A stretch of 43,735 bases of DNA from Enterovirga sp. GTDB lineage: Bacteria; Pseudomonadota; Alphaproteobacteria; Rhizobiales; Beijerinckiaceae. Of this stretch, positions 25,559 to 34,383 are shown piece after piece. Numbering within the stretch: the stretch's first letter is position 1; each line of letters opens with the position of its first letter. The notes beneath the pieces were generated by a model. The model did not search any database. It saw only the letters and a program-made list of their open reading frames with translations, and had not been told where the DNA came from. Location: the NCBI RefSeq assembly GCF_028290205.1, contig NZ_JAQGKF010000147.1, positions 1 to 43,735 on the forward strand. Reading direction: 5' to 3'. The translations under genes were made by a program, and so were the position numbers.

Positions 25559-26482
25559 TCAGCCGCCCGTGGACATCGGGTGAAGGTCGCGCACCATCCC
25601 CTTCAGGCGTTCGTCCAGCACGTGCGTGTAGATCTGGGTGGTGGCGATGTCGGCATGGCCGAGCAGTTCTTGCACGATCCGGAGGTCCGCCCCGTTCTGA
25701 AGCAGGTGGCTGGCAAAGGCGTGGCGCAGCACGTGCGGGCTCACCTTCTCGGCCCGCAGACCCGACGCCCCGGCCAGGGCCTTCAGATCGCGGGCGAACG
25801 CCTGTCGCGTGAGGTGGCCGCTCTCCGACTCGGCCGGGAATAGCCAGGGCCCGGGCCTTGCGCCGGAGAGGTCGAGCCAGCGCCGCGCCACCTCGCGGGC
25901 CGCCTCCGTCAGGGGAACGAGGCGCTCCTTGCGGCCCTTGCCCCGCACGATGATGAAGCGCTCGCGGGCCCGCGCCGCGGCCCGCGGCAGGCTGATCAGC
26001 TCCGAGACCCGCAGCCCGGTCGCGTAGAGGAGCTCGACGAGGCACAGAAGCCGCACCGCCTGGGCCCTGGAGCCCGGGCTTGCATCGGGATTGTCCGCCC
26101 CCTCCCGGGCCGTGGCGAGAAGCCGGTCGACCTCCTCCACCGACAGGATCTTGGGCAGGCCGCGGCCGCGTTTCGGCCCGGCCGTCGAGGCGGTCGGATC
26201 GCCGGAGGCGTGCCCTTCGGCGTAGAGGAACTTGTGGAACTGCCGCACGGCCGAGAGGCGGCGGGCGGCCGAGGACGGCGCCAGCCCGCGGGCCGACAAC
26301 CCGGCCAGGTAGGCCCGGATCGCAGCCGGCTCCACGGCGGCCACCGGACCCTCGATCGCCTCCAGGTAGTCGGCGAGGTCTCGGCCATAGGCGTCGAGCG
26401 TGTTCTTGGCGGCGCCGCGCTCCGCCGCCAGCATGTCCAGAAACAGGCTGGCCAGGCGGCCGTTGCTCGGGATCGGGGTCAA
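25559..26482 (-). CDS. xerD: Tyrosine recombinase XerD
   Basis: About 307 residues. Site-specific recombinase that with XerC resolves chromosome dimers at dif. The N-terminal SAM-like domain starts at LASLFLDMLAAERGAAKNTL. The catalytic set is complete: Arg in YATGLRVSEL, Lys in VRGKGRKER, HxxR in SPHVLRHAFASHLL, His in ELLGHADIATTQ and the nucleophilic Tyr in IYTHV. I chose TTG 26482 because it gives the usual family length and leaves a 52-bp gap to aroK. ATG 26536 (18 residues longer, with AGGA upstream) is also possible but would overlap the aroK start codon head to head. The xerD / aroK-aroB arrangement is common in Hyphomicrobiales. Confidence 0.9.
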   Translation of the reverse strand: MTPIPSNGRLASLFLDMLAAERGAAKNTLDAYGRDLADYLEAIEGPVAAVEPAAIRAYLAGLSARGLAPSSAARRLSAVRQFHKFLYAEGHASGDPTASTAGPKRGRGLPKILSVEEVDRLLATAREGADNPDASPGSRAQAVRLLCLVELLYATGLRVSELISLPRAAARARERFIIVRGKGRKERLVPLTEAAREVARRWLDLSGARPGPWLFPAESESGHLTRQAFARDLKALAGASGLRAEKVSPHVLRHAFASHLLQNGADLRIVQELLGHADIATTQIYTHVLDERLKGMVRDLHPMSTGG

Positions 26483-26534
26483 TGCGGTCTCACGAAAGGT
26501 GGCCTGCGCCGGCCCGCATGATACATGCAAGCGC

Positions 26535-27155
26535 ATGGACAAAGTCCTGCCACCCGAGGCCTCCGAGCCGCTCGCTGCCACCGCCGCCGGTGTGCTCGGC
26601 GCGTCGGGCACCGGGCTTGTCGAGCGGCTCGGCGGGCGCTCGGTGGTGCTGGTCGGGCTGATGGGAGCGGGCAAGAGCACGATCGGCCGCAGGCTCGCCC
26701 TGCGCACCGGGCTGCCGTTCTACGACGCCGACACCGAGATCGAGACCGCGGCCGGGATGCCGATTGCCGACATCTTCACGATCTACGGAGAGCCGGCCTT
26801 CCGGGACGGCGAGCGCCGGGTCATCTCCCGGCTGCTCGAGGGCCCGCCCATCGTGCTCGCGACCGGCGGGGGCGCCTATATGGACCCAGAGACCCGGGCC
26901 CGGATCAGGGAGAGCGCCATCTCGGTCTGGCTCAAGGCCGATCACGAGACCCTGATGCGCCGTGTCCGGAAGCGCTCGCACCGGCCTCTTCTGCAGACCG
27001 CCGATCCGGACGCGACCATGCGGCGGCTCATGGCCGAACGCGACCCGGTCTACGCCCAGGCGGACGTGACCGTGCTGTCGCGCGATTCCACCCAGGACAG
27101 GGTCGTCCAGGACGTTCTCGCCGCCCTTTCAACGTTTATGTCAGCCGAGGTTTGA
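26535..27155 (+). CDS. aroK: Shikimate kinase
   Basis: 206 residues. Phosphorylates shikimate to shikimate 3-phosphate. The P-loop is [10 protein letters not shown] (about residues 38-47). YDADTEIE supplies the Mg/shikimate Asp, and FRDGERRVI and [14 protein letters not shown] are the shikimate-binding segments. About 30 residues precede the kinase core (MDKVLPPEA...), somewhat longer than in E. coli but usual in this group. Followed by aroB after a 2-nt gap, so the pair forms an operon. Confidence 0.93.
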   Translation: MDKVLPPEASEPLAATAAGVLGASGTGLVERLGGRSVVLVGLMGAGKSTIGRRLALRTGLPFYDADTEIETAAGMPIADIFTIYGEPAFRDGERRVISRLLEGPPIVLATGGGAYMDPETRARIRESAISVWLKADHETLMRRVRKRSHRPLLQTADPDATMRRLMAERDPVYAQADVTVLSRDSTQDRVVQDVLAALSTFMSAEV

Positions 27156-27157
27156 GC

Positions 27158-28300
27158 ATGTCCGCCGCAACGGCGTCCCCCGCCCCGGAGGTGGTTCATG
27201 TCGGTCTCGGCGAGCGCGCCTACGACATCCTGATTGGCCGCGATGCGCTCCGGGCGGGCGAGGCCCGGCTCGCGGCGCTCGGGGCCCGGGCGGCCGCGCT
27301 CGTGACCGACACGCACGTGGCGGCGCTGCACGGCGTGGCCGTGACGCGGCGCCTCGAGGCGGCCGGGCTGCGGGTCGTGCCCTGCAGCGTGCCGCCGGGG
27401 GAGGGGTCCAAGAGCTTCAGCGAGCTGGCCCGAGTCACCGACAGGCTGCTGGAAGGCCGCATCGAGCGCGGGGACCTCGTGGTCGCGCTGGGCGGCGGCG
27501 TCGTGGGCGACCTCGCCGGCTTCGCGGCCGCCATTCTGCGGCGCGGCGTGCGGCTGGTGCAGATCCCGACCTCGCTGCTGGCGCAGGTCGATTCGTCCGT
27601 GGGCGGCAAGACCGGCATCAACACGGCGGCCGGCAAGAACCTGGTCGGCGCCTTCCACCAGCCCTCGCTCGTGATTGCCGACACCTCCCTGCTGGACACG
27701 CTGCCGGCGCGCGAGCTGCGGGCGGGCTATGCCGAGATCGTCAAATACGGGCTCATCGACGACCCCGGCTTCTTCGGCTGGTGCGAGGCGAACGGCCGGG
27801 CCGTGCTGGCGGGCGGCCCCGAGCGGGACCATGCAGTCGCCGTGAGCTGCCGGGCCAAGGCCGCCGTGGTGGTGGAGGACGAACGCGAGGAGGGCCGTCG
27901 CGCGCTGCTCAATCTCGGCCACACATTTGGCCATGCCCTCGAGCGCATCGTCCGCTACGACGGCGCCCGGCTGGTCCACGGCGAGGCGGTGGCGATCGGC
28001 CTCGTCCTGGCCTTCCGGTTCTCGGCCGCGCGCGGGCTGTGCGACGCGGCCGAGGCGGACCGCGTGGCCCGCCATCTCGCCTCCCTCGGGCTCCCGACAG
28101 GGCTCTCCGACGTTCCGGGCGGCTTCGGGTCGCCCGAGGCGCTGCTCGACGCCATGGCGCAGGACAAGAAGGTCAAGGCCGGCCGGCTCACCTTTATCCT
28201 GGCGCGCGGCATCGGCCGCAGCTTCGTGGCCGAGGGCGTCCCCGGCGCCGACGTTCTGGCGTTCCTGGCCGCGGAGGCTGCGCGAGGCTCCGCCCCGTGA
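27158..28300 (+). CDS. aroB: 3-Dehydroquinate synthase
   Basis: 380 residues. Converts DAHP to 3-dehydroquinate using NAD and a divalent metal. The core motif region is [19 protein letters not shown], then [29 protein letters not shown] and [12 protein letters not shown] supply metal and substrate ligands together with [10 protein letters not shown]. The start is ATG 27158 with GAGG upstream; the larger open frame that begins near 26525 runs through aroK in another reading frame and was not used. The stop overlaps the start of the next gene by 4 nt. Confidence 0.94.
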   Translation: MSAATASPAPEVVHVGLGERAYDILIGRDALRAGEARLAALGARAAALVTDTHVAALHGVAVTRRLEAAGLRVVPCSVPPGEGSKSFSELARVTDRLLEGRIERGDLVVALGGGVVGDLAGFAAAILRRGVRLVQIPTSLLAQVDSSVGGKTGINTAAGKNLVGAFHQPSLVIADTSLLDTLPARELRAGYAEIVKYGLIDDPGFFGWCEANGRAVLAGGPERDHAVAVSCRAKAAVVVEDEREEGRRALLNLGHTFGHALERIVRYDGARLVHGEAVAIGLVLAFRFSAARGLCDAAEADRVARHLASLGLPTGLSDVPGGFGSPEALLDAMAQDKKVKAGRLTFILARGIGRSFVAEGVPGADVLAFLAAEAARGSAP

Positions 28301-29514
28301 GCGACTGGCTGGACGCGCCCTGGCCAGAGGTGGCTCTCGCCCTGGCGCTTCTGGCTCTCGCTGCACTCTTGTCCGCATTGCGAATCTGCCTCGCCCGCGC
28401 CTCCCGCAAGGGCAGCATGCTGCGGGCCGCCGCTGCCGGCCTGTCCGGCACCTATGTCCGCGAGGAACTGCCGATCCGGGCCCGCGTGCTCGGCGCCATG
28501 CTGGTCGGCAACATCGTCCTCAATGTGCTCGGCACCGTGTGGCTGACCGGCTCGCTCATCGACTGGGCAGGTCCGGCCGGCTCGCTCTACGCGGTCGCGG
28601 TCGCCTCGGCCTGCATGATCCTGTTCGAGGCGCTGGCCCGGCTCGGTGATCGGGCGGGCTGGACGGAGGCGGCGCTACGCCGCGTCGGTGTCAGACCGGA
28701 TGCCTATGCCGGCATCCTCTCCGCCACGGAGGAGATCCGCGAGCAGGTCGATCTGCTGCATCAGCAGGGCGAGGTGGTGAAGTCCGAGCGGGACATGCTG
28801 GGCGGGCTGCTCGACCTGCGTGAGCTCACGGTGTCGGACGTCATGGTCCACCGCACCAAGATGCGGACCATCGAGGCCGACCTCCCATCGGACGAGATCG
28901 TCCGCGATGTGCTGGCCTCCTCCCACACGCGGCTGCCGGTCTGGCGCGGCACGCCCGACAACATCGTCGGCGTGCTTCATTCGCGCGATCTCCTCCGGGC
29001 CAGCGACGCGGGCCGCGTGCCCGTGGACGTGCTGAGCGTCGCGAGCGCGCCCTGGTTCGTGCCCGACACCACCAGCCTGCGCGACCAGCTCAGCGCCTTC
29101 CTCCTGCGCCGACAGCATGTCGCGCTGGTGGTGGACGAGTACGGGGTCCTGATGGGCCTGCTCACGCTCGAGGACATCCTCGAGGAGATCGTCGGCGACA
29201 TCTCGGACGAGCACGATGTGGCGACCCGGGGCGTGCGGCCGCAGCCGGACGGCTCGATTCTGGTCGACGGCTCGGTGCCAATCCGCGACCTGAACCGGCT
29301 CATGGACTGGTCTCTGCCGGACGAGGAGGCGACCACCGTGGCGGGCCTCGTGATTCACGAGGCCCAGGCGATTCCGGAGGCCGGGCAGCTCTTCACCTTC
29401 CACGGCTACCGGTTCGAGGTCCTGCGACGCGTGCGCAACCGCCTCACCGCGCTCCGCGTGGCCCCCCATAGCCCTGTGGGCCCGGCCGCGCCCACGGACC
29501 GGCCGCGGCCGTAG
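28297..29514 (+). CDS. CBS/CorC-HlyC domain protein with degenerate CNNM membrane domain
   Basis: 405 residues. The N-terminal ~115 residues form hydrophobic helices in the position of a CNNM (DUF21) transporter domain. The usual small-residue SGSETAL motif is replaced by SALRICL, and the downstream E-x-x-P-K motif reads EALARL. A CBS pair follows (about 175-305; [35 protein letters not shown]), then a CorC_HlyC domain with [17 protein letters not shown] and TVAGLVI. CBS-CNNM proteins are linked to divalent-cation export; the altered membrane motifs make that uncertain here. GTG 28297 overlaps the aroB stop. A gene of this family directly after aroB is frequent in alphaproteobacteria. Confidence 0.83.
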   Translation: MSDWLDAPWPEVALALALLALAALLSALRICLARASRKGSMLRAAAAGLSGTYVREELPIRARVLGAMLVGNIVLNVLGTVWLTGSLIDWAGPAGSLYAVAVASACMILFEALARLGDRAGWTEAALRRVGVRPDAYAGILSATEEIREQVDLLHQQGEVVKSERDMLGGLLDLRELTVSDVMVHRTKMRTIEADLPSDEIVRDVLASSHTRLPVWRGTPDNIVGVLHSRDLLRASDAGRVPVDVLSVASAPWFVPDTTSLRDQLSAFLLRRQHVALVVDEYGVLMGLLTLEDILEEIVGDISDEHDVATRGVRPQPDGSILVDGSVPIRDLNRLMDWSLPDEEATTVAGLVIHEAQAIPEAGQLFTFHGYRFEVLRRVRNRLTALRVAPHSPVGPAAPTDRPRP

Positions 29515-29546
29515 CCTGAGCTGCGCCGTGCGCTGCGCCGTCAGGC
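29514..29546. terminator. Possible bidirectional terminator between convergent genes
   Basis: GCCTGA (29514-29519) and TCAGGC (29541-29546) can pair around a loop that itself contains GCGC-CGT-GCGC. It spans both stop codons of the convergent CBS and ndvA genes. No T-run on either side, so termination is only suggested. Confidence 0.35.
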
Positions 29547-31358
29547 CAAGCTTGCGGCCGGAAGCGCCGGGCCGGCCGGCTCGGCCAAGGGCGGTTCGCC
29601 CCCCGCGCCGACCATGAACTGAGCCCGGGCGAGTTCTGCGAAGCGGCCGTTCTTGGCCACCAGCTCCTCGAAGGTGCCGCTTTCCACGATTCGGCTCGCC
29701 TCGAAGACGAGGATGCGGTCGGCGTTGCGGATGGTTGCGAGCCGGTGCGCGATGACGAAGGTGGTGCGCCCCTTCATGACCTCCTCGAGGGCGACCTGGA
29801 GCTTGCGCTCGGTCGCGGCGTCGAGGGCGCTGGTCGCCTCGTCCAGGATCAGGATGGGCGGGTTCTTGAGGAGCGCCCGGGCGATGGACAGCCGCTGGCG
29901 CTCGCCGCCGGACAGCGAACGGCCGCGCTCGCCGATCACCGAATCGAGCCCCTCCGCCTGGCGCAGGATGAACTCGGAGGCCTGGGCCCGGTCGAGCGCC
30001 TCGCGCATCTCGGCTTCCGTGGCGTCCGGGCGGCCGACCTGGAGGTTCTCCCGGATGGAGCGGGCGAACAGCATGGGCTCCTGGAACACGACCCCGATGT
30101 TGCGGCGGAGCGAGGCCAGGCAGACGTCGCGGATATCGATGCCGTCGATCCGGATCGCGCCCGATTGCGGGTCGAAGGCGCGGTGCAGCAGGCCCAGGGT
30201 GGTCGACTTGCCGGACCCGGTGGCCCCGACGAGCGCCACCGTCTGGCCGGCCTCGGCAGAGAAGGACACGTCGGCGATCGCCGTGCGCTTGCCATCGTAG
30301 GAGAAGGACACGTTCTGGAATTCCACCGCGCCGGCGAAGCGGTCGATGTTCTGGGCGCCCGGCCGGTCATGCACCGTGGGCGAGGTGTCGAGGATCTCGT
30401 AGAACTCCCGGATCTTGGGACCCTGCATGAAAAGCTGGTTCACGAAGCCGACCACCTGCTCCAGCCGCCCGATCAGCATGGTGGCGATGGACATGAACAT
30501 GACGACGTCGCCGATCGTCGCCTTGCCGTTGAGGTTCAGCCACGTCCCGAGAAGGAAGATGGAGGTCACCGTCAGGGTGGCGGAGGCCCGCGTCGCGATG
30601 GAGGCGAGCGCCCACCACGACAGGACCGGCGTCTGGGCGGCCAGGAGCTGGCTGATGGTGCTTCGGAGCTCGCCCGTCTCCTGCTTCACCCGGGTGAATG
30701 ACTGGATGACCGGCACGTTGCCGAGCGCGTCCGAGGCCTGTTCGGCCAGGCGCGAGTGGTAGGTCTCCACCCGTCCCTGCAGCGTCTCCGTCTTGCGCAG
30801 GACCAGCGCGGTCAGGACCGTGAAGACCAGCACCAGGACCACCAGGAGGAGGCCGAGTCGCCAGTTCAGGAGCAGCGTCAGCGGCAAGAGCACGCCCAGG
30901 GAGACGAGGGCCGAGAAATGGTCGCGGAAGAAGCCGAGCCAGAGCCAGGCCATCCCGTTCGACCCCTCCAGCATGACCTTCAGCACCCGGCCGGAATGAG
31001 TCGAGGTGTGAAAGGCGAGGGGCAGTTCGAGCACGTGCTCGAAATAGGTCGCCATGGTGACGAGTCGGCGCCGGTGCGAGAGCCGGTCGGCATGAAGCGC
31101 GACAAGAACGCCCGCCCCGATGGTGAACAGGCCGAATCCGACCCAGGCGGCCAGCAGGGGGAGAAGCGACGTGAAGGTCACCGGTCCGGCCGGGCCCGCC
31201 CCGCCGCCGGTCAGCCGGTCAATGATGCGGCCGAACAGAATCGGTTCGGCAAAGGCCGCGATCGCGAGGCCGATATTGGCCAGCGCCAGCACCGCCCCGA
31301 GCTTCAGGTCGGAGCCGAGCTGGCCGAGCACGCGGACATAGAGTCGGATCAACCACAT
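29541..31358 (-). CDS. ndvA: NdvA-type beta-1,2-glucan ABC exporter
   Basis: 605 residues, a half-transporter with fused permease and ATPase. Six helices (1-310) start with the family N-terminus [17 protein letters not shown] and [16 protein letters not shown]. The ATPase domain has Walker [10 protein letters not shown], signature LSGGERQR, Walker [13 protein letters not shown] and H-loop IAHRL. NdvA/ChvA exports cyclic beta-1,2-glucan to the periplasm in rhizobia, agrobacteria and brucellae. The cyclic glucan synthase gene (ndvB) is not in the window, so substrate assignment rests on sequence similarity. The start is ATG 31358. A short extension to 31526 was rejected. It points away from the ribosomal operon. 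Confidence 0.85.
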   Translation of the reverse strand: MWLIRLYVRVLGQLGSDLKLGAVLALANIGLAIAAFAEPILFGRIIDRLTGGGAGPAGPVTFTSLLPLLAAWVGFGLFTIGAGVLVALHADRLSHRRRLVTMATYFEHVLELPLAFHTSTHSGRVLKVMLEGSNGMAWLWLGFFRDHFSALVSLGVLLPLTLLLNWRLGLLLVVLVLVFTVLTALVLRKTETLQGRVETYHSRLAEQASDALGNVPVIQSFTRVKQETGELRSTISQLLAAQTPVLSWWALASIATRASATLTVTSIFLLGTWLNLNGKATIGDVVMFMSIATMLIGRLEQVVGFVNQLFMQGPKIREFYEILDTSPTVHDRPGAQNIDRFAGAVEFQNVSFSYDGKRTAIADVSFSAEAGQTVALVGATGSGKSTTLGLLHRAFDPQSGAIRIDGIDIRDVCLASLRRNIGVVFQEPMLFARSIRENLQVGRPDATEAEMREALDRAQASEFILRQAEGLDSVIGERGRSLSGGERQRLSIARALLKNPPILILDEATSALDAATERKLQVALEEVMKGRTTFVIAHRLATIRNADRILVFEASRIVESGTFEELVAKNGRFAELARAQFMVGAGGEPPLAEPAGPALPAASLA

Positions 31359-31508
31359 CGAAAACAAGCACTCCTCGGCGTGACCATGCCGGGCCACGCC
31401 CGGGGCTTCAAGCTGAGCGGCCGCTGTGGCCGCAATGGCCGGCCAGGGCGCGCGAACCGGCGGGGAGGGCGGGATGCTCCGATGGCCTGTGCTCGCCAGT
31501 ACACGTCG

Positions 31509-31537
31509 TTGACTTGGCTCTCGCAAATCCCTACATG
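31509..31537 (+). promoter_or_regulatory. Predicted promoter of the rpsM operon
   Basis: TTGACT at 31509-31514 and TACATG at 31532-31537 with a 17-nt spacer (or CTACAT with 16). The flanking context CTTGACTTGGC is typical of strong alphaproteobacterial promoters. This would give a leader of about 135 nt before rpsM. Confidence 0.55.
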
Positions 31538-31570
31538 CGGCCCGTCAACCGAGCTGTCTCATGCGGCCGC

Positions 31571-31598
31571 GCGTCGCTCCCGGGGGGAGCGTCGACGC
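31571..31598 (+). other. Leader hairpin upstream of rpsM
   Basis: GCGTCG (31571-31576) pairs with CGACGC (31593-31598), and CTCCC pairs with GGGAG inside it, with three unpaired bases (CGT) on the 3' side. No U-run follows. It lies in the predicted untranslated leader of the ribosomal operon and could be an autoregulatory target or a stability element. Confidence 0.5.
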
Positions 31599-31678
31599 GA
31601 TGTCTGTGCTGAGATATCCGCCTCGGTCGAACCGAATAGAGATCACAGGCTGGGCACTCCGGCCGAGGAGAGGTGGAC

Positions 31679-32047
31679 GTGGCCCGTATTGCAGGCGTCA
31701 ACATCCCGACCAACAAGCGTGTCGTTATCGCGCTTCAGTATATTCATGGCATCGGGGCCAAGAAGGCTGGGGAAATCGTCGAAAAGGTTTCGATCCCGGC
31801 CGAGCGTCGCGTCAATCAGCTCACGGACGCGGAAGTGCTGCAGATCCGTGAGACGATCGACCGCGACTACCAGGTCGAAGGCGACCTGCGGCGCGAGGTG
31901 TCGATGAACATCAAGCGGCTCATGGATCTCGGTTGCTACCGGGGCCTCCGGCACCGTCGCAACCTGCCGGTCCGCGGCCAGCGCACGCACACCAACGCCC
32001 GCACCCGCAAGGGCAAGTCGAAGCCGATCGCCGGCAAGAAGAAGTAA
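31679..32047 (+). CDS. rpsM: 30S ribosomal protein S13
   Basis: 122 residues, the usual length. Motifs: [31 protein letters not shown], the C-terminal [20 protein letters not shown] and the basic tail. S13 contacts the A- and P-site tRNAs and forms intersubunit bridges from the small-subunit head. GTG 31679 gives the canonical N-terminus and has GGAGAGG just ahead; GTG 31673 in the same frame would add two residues. First gene of the alpha operon here. secY and adk, which usually precede it, are absent. Confidence 0.97.
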   Translation: MARIAGVNIPTNKRVVIALQYIHGIGAKKAGEIVEKVSIPAERRVNQLTDAEVLQIRETIDRDYQVEGDLRREVSMNIKRLMDLGCYRGLRHRRNLPVRGQRTHTNARTRKGKSKPIAGKKK

Positions 32048-32240
32048 TCTGCCGCGGCCCAGCCGCGGCAGGTCAGCCTCGGGCCTGGCCCGAGGAGCGC
32101 TCTCCAGCGCCGAACCCCGACCATCGGGGTAGCCGGGACGACCCGGCGAGGCGCGGGAGGGTTCAACGGGCCGGCTCAGCCGGCTGATCACCTCCACATC
32201 CCGAGCGCCTGGCACCACGGGCGCGCCCGAAGGATCGAAA
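32048..32240 (+). repeat. Five consecutive hairpins between rpsM and rpsK
   Basis: The 193-bp spacer carries inverted repeats in series: 32049-32071 (10-bp perfect stem, loop CCA), 32077-32095 (8-bp stem, loop CTG), 32114-32130 (7-bp stem, loop CCA), 32132-32147 (6-bp stem, loop ACGA) and 32170-32184 (GCCGG/CCGGC, loop CTCAG). None is followed by a T-run, so they are not standard intrinsic terminators. They may set RNA processing, stability or relative expression of S13 and S11. Confidence 0.7.
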
Positions 32241-32630
32241 ATGGCCAAGGAAACTGTCCGCGTCCGCCGTCGCGAGCGCAAGAACATCGTGTCGGGCGTC
32301 GCGCATGTGCACGCCTCGTTCAACAACACGATGATCACCATCACGGATGCGCAGGGGAACACCATTTCCTGGTCGTCGGCCGGCTCGATGGGCTTCAAGG
32401 GCTCCCGCAAGTCCACTCCCTACGCCGCCCAGGTGGCGGCCGAGGACGCGGCCCGCAAGGCCTCGGAACACGGCATGCGGACGCTCGAGGTCGAGGTGTC
32501 GGGCCCCGGCTCCGGTCGCGAATCGGCCCTGCGGGCCCTCCAGGCCACCGGCTTCACCGTGACCTCGATCCGTGACGTGACGCCGATCCCGCATAACGGG
32601 TGCCGGCCGCGGAAGCGTCGCCGCGTCTGA
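32241..32630 (+). CDS. rpsK: 30S ribosomal protein S11
   Basis: 129 residues. The family core is complete: [22 protein letters not shown] with [14 protein letters not shown], then [15 protein letters not shown], and the C-terminus [19 protein letters not shown]11 lies on the platform near the mRNA exit and the Shine-Dalgarno helix. The start is ATG 32241, with GAAGG-like bases ahead. Downstream a hairpin with one C-C mismatch (GCCCGGCC/GGCCCGGC, 32642-32664) separates it from rpoA. Confidence 0.97.
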   Translation: MAKETVRVRRRERKNIVSGVAHVHASFNNTMITITDAQGNTISWSSAGSMGFKGSRKSTPYAAQVAAEDAARKASEHGMRTLEVEVSGPGSGRESALRALQATGFTVTSIRDVTPIPHNGCRPRKRRRV

Positions 32631-32739
32631 GTCGACGCCGTGCCCGGCCACCGCTTGGCCCGGCGCATGATTGTCCACGCGACCCAGCGGGGCGCGGCCA
32701 AGGCCGCCGCTCCGCGATCGCCGTCCGAGAGGTAGGCCC

Positions 32740-33756
32740 GTGATACAGAAAAACTGGAAAGAGCTGATCAAGCCCAGCAAGCTCGAGGTTGCTCAGAGCG
32801 AGGATCCGAAGCGCGTCGCCACGATGGTGGCCGAGCCGCTCGAGCGGGGCTTCGGCACGACGCTCGGCAACGCCCTGCGCCGCGTGCTGCTGTCGTCGCT
32901 CCAGGGCGCCGCGGTCACCTCCGTCCATATCGATGGCGTGCTGCACGAGTTCTCGTCGATCCCGGGCGTCCGGGAGGACGTCACCGACATCGTGCTGAAC
33001 GTGAAGACGATCTCGATCCGCATGCAGGGCGACACGGCCAAGCGCCTGACGCTGCGCAAGACGGGTCCGGGCGCGGTCACGGCTGGCGACATCAACACCA
33101 CCGGCGACATTCAGGTCCTCAACCCCGAACTCGTGCTCTGCACGCTGGACGAGGGCGCGGAGATCCGGATGGAGTTCACCGTGATGTCGGGCAAGGGCTA
33201 TGTCCCGTCCGAGCGCAATCGGCCCGAGGACGCGCCGATCGGGCTGATTCCGGTCGACAGCCTGTTCTCGCCGGTCCGCAAGGTGTCCTACCGGGTCGAG
33301 AACACCCGCGAGGGTCAGATTCTCGACTACGACAAGCTCACCATGACGGTGGAGACCAACGGCGCGGTCACGCCGGAGGACGCGGTGGCCTATGCCGCCC
33401 GGATCATCCAGGACCAGCTCTCGGTGTTCGTGAACTTCGAGGAGCCCCGCCGCGAAGAGGCACAGACCCTCGCACCGCAGCTGCCCTTCAACCCGGCGCT
33501 GCTCAAGAAGGTGGACGAGCTCGAGCTGTCGGTCCGTTCGGCGAACTGCCTGAAGAACGACAACATCGTCTACATCGGCGACCTTATCCAGAAGTCCGAG
33601 GGCGAGATGCTGCGGACCCCGAACTTCGGCCGCAAGTCGCTGAACGAGATCAAGGAAGTGCTCGCCGGGATGGGCCTGCACCTCGGCATGGAAGTGCCGG
33701 GCTGGCCGCCGGAGAACATCGAAGATCTCGCGAAGCGCTTCGAGGAACATTACTGA
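32740..33756 (+). CDS. rpoA: DNA-directed RNA polymerase subunit alpha
   Basis: 338 residues. Amino-terminal assembly domain: [23 protein letters not shown], then the insert and dimerisation regions. The C-terminal domain begins near residue 245 and contains [22 protein letters not shown] and [21 protein letters not shown], used for contacts with UP elements and activators. GTG 32740 gives the alphaproteobacterial N-terminus [15 protein letters not shown] and has GAGAGG upstream; an in-frame ATG at 32671 was rejected because it adds a basic low-complexity stretch. Confidence 0.97.
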   Translation: MIQKNWKELIKPSKLEVAQSEDPKRVATMVAEPLERGFGTTLGNALRRVLLSSLQGAAVTSVHIDGVLHEFSSIPGVREDVTDIVLNVKTISIRMQGDTAKRLTLRKTGPGAVTAGDINTTGDIQVLNPELVLCTLDEGAEIRMEFTVMSGKGYVPSERNRPEDAPIGLIPVDSLFSPVRKVSYRVENTREGQILDYDKLTMTVETNGAVTPEDAVAYAARIIQDQLSVFVNFEEPRREEAQTLAPQLPFNPALLKKVDELELSVRSANCLKNDNIVYIGDLIQKSEGEMLRTPNFGRKSLNEIKEVLAGMGLHLGMEVPGWPPENIEDLAKRFEEHY

Positions 33757-33761
33757 GCGAC

Positions 33762-33811
33762 GGCGCCTTCGGGCGCCTCGTGATCTGATCTGGGGCCGGC
33801 GCAGTCCGGCC
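33762..33811 (+). repeat. Two hairpins between rpoA and rplQ
   Basis: A 6-bp stem with a TTCG tetraloop (GGCGCC/GGCGCC, 33762-33777) lies directly after the rpoA stop, and GGCCGG/CCGGCC (33794-33811) follows. No T-run. Either may act as a weak terminator or processing site between the two genes. Confidence 0.55.
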
Positions 33812-33883
33812 ATGACGTCTCAAGACCCAGAAGAGCACGGCCGTACCTTGGCACGGCGGCCGCGATAACCAGGAGAGCCACCT

Positions 33884-34306
33884 ATGCGTCACGGATTCCG
33901 GGGCCGGCGTTTCAACCGCACGCCCGAGCACCGCAAGGCGATGTTCGCCAACATGTCGGCCGCGCTGATCAAGCACGAGCAGATCATCACCACCCTGCCC
34001 AAGGCCAAGGACCTGCGTCCCGTGGTCGAGAAGCTGATCACGCTCGGCAAGCGCGGCGACCTTCACGCCCGCCGCAACGCCATGTCGGAGCTGCGCGACG
34101 CAGCCATGGTCAAGAAGCTCTTCGACGTGCTCGGCCCCCGCTACAAGGCGCGGCCCGGCGGGTATTGCCGCGTGCTCAAGGCGGGCTTCCGCCAGGGCGA
34201 CAACGCCCCGATGGCCGTGATCGAGTTCGTGGACCGCGACGTGGACGCGAAGGGCAAGGATTCCGGTCCGTCCCAGAGCACCGAAGCGGCAGAGGCCGAG
34301 GCCTGA
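33884..34306 (+). CDS. rplQ: 50S ribosomal protein L17
   Basis: 140 residues. [20 protein letters not shown] at the N-terminus, [20 protein letters not shown] and [10 protein letters not shown] are diagnostic. L17 lies near the peptide exit tunnel. The last ~25 residues (after [11 protein letters not shown]) form an acidic, probably disordered tail common in alphaproteobacteria. The ATG has AGGAGAG upstream with good spacing. Last gene of the operon, followed by a terminator. Confidence 0.97.
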   Translation: MRHGFRGRRFNRTPEHRKAMFANMSAALIKHEQIITTLPKAKDLRPVVEKLITLGKRGDLHARRNAMSELRDAAMVKKLFDVLGPRYKARPGGYCRVLKAGFRQGDNAPMAVIEFVDRDVDAKGKDSGPSQSTEAAEAEA

Positions 34307-34335
34307 GCCGCGCGCTCGGACCTGATTGACGACCC

Positions 34336-34357
34336 AGGGCGGCTTCGGCCGCCCTTT
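34336..34357 (+). terminator. Rho-independent terminator after rplQ
   Basis: An 8-bp stem AGGGCGGC/GCCGCCCT closed by a TTCG tetraloop and followed by TTTGC, 30 nt after the rplQ stop. This is the best intrinsic terminator in the window and ends the ribosomal operon. Confidence 0.8.
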
Positions 34358-34383
34358 GCATGTCCGGCCGCCTCCGGACCGGA

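Larger units (their letters stand above)
31359..31678. other. Divergent spacer between ndvA and rpsM
   Basis: A 320-bp gap without a convincing gene. It holds a 6-bp hairpin (GCGGCC/GGCCGC, 31417-31433), the predicted rpsM promoter and a long leader hairpin, listed separately. Short open frames here are low-complexity and lack ribosome-binding sites. Confidence 0.6.

Noticed and set aside
31531-31716. Minus-strand 61-codon frame in the ndvA-rpsM gap
   Set aside because: It overlaps the rpsM start and promoter, has no ribosome-binding site, and has no recognisable sequence.
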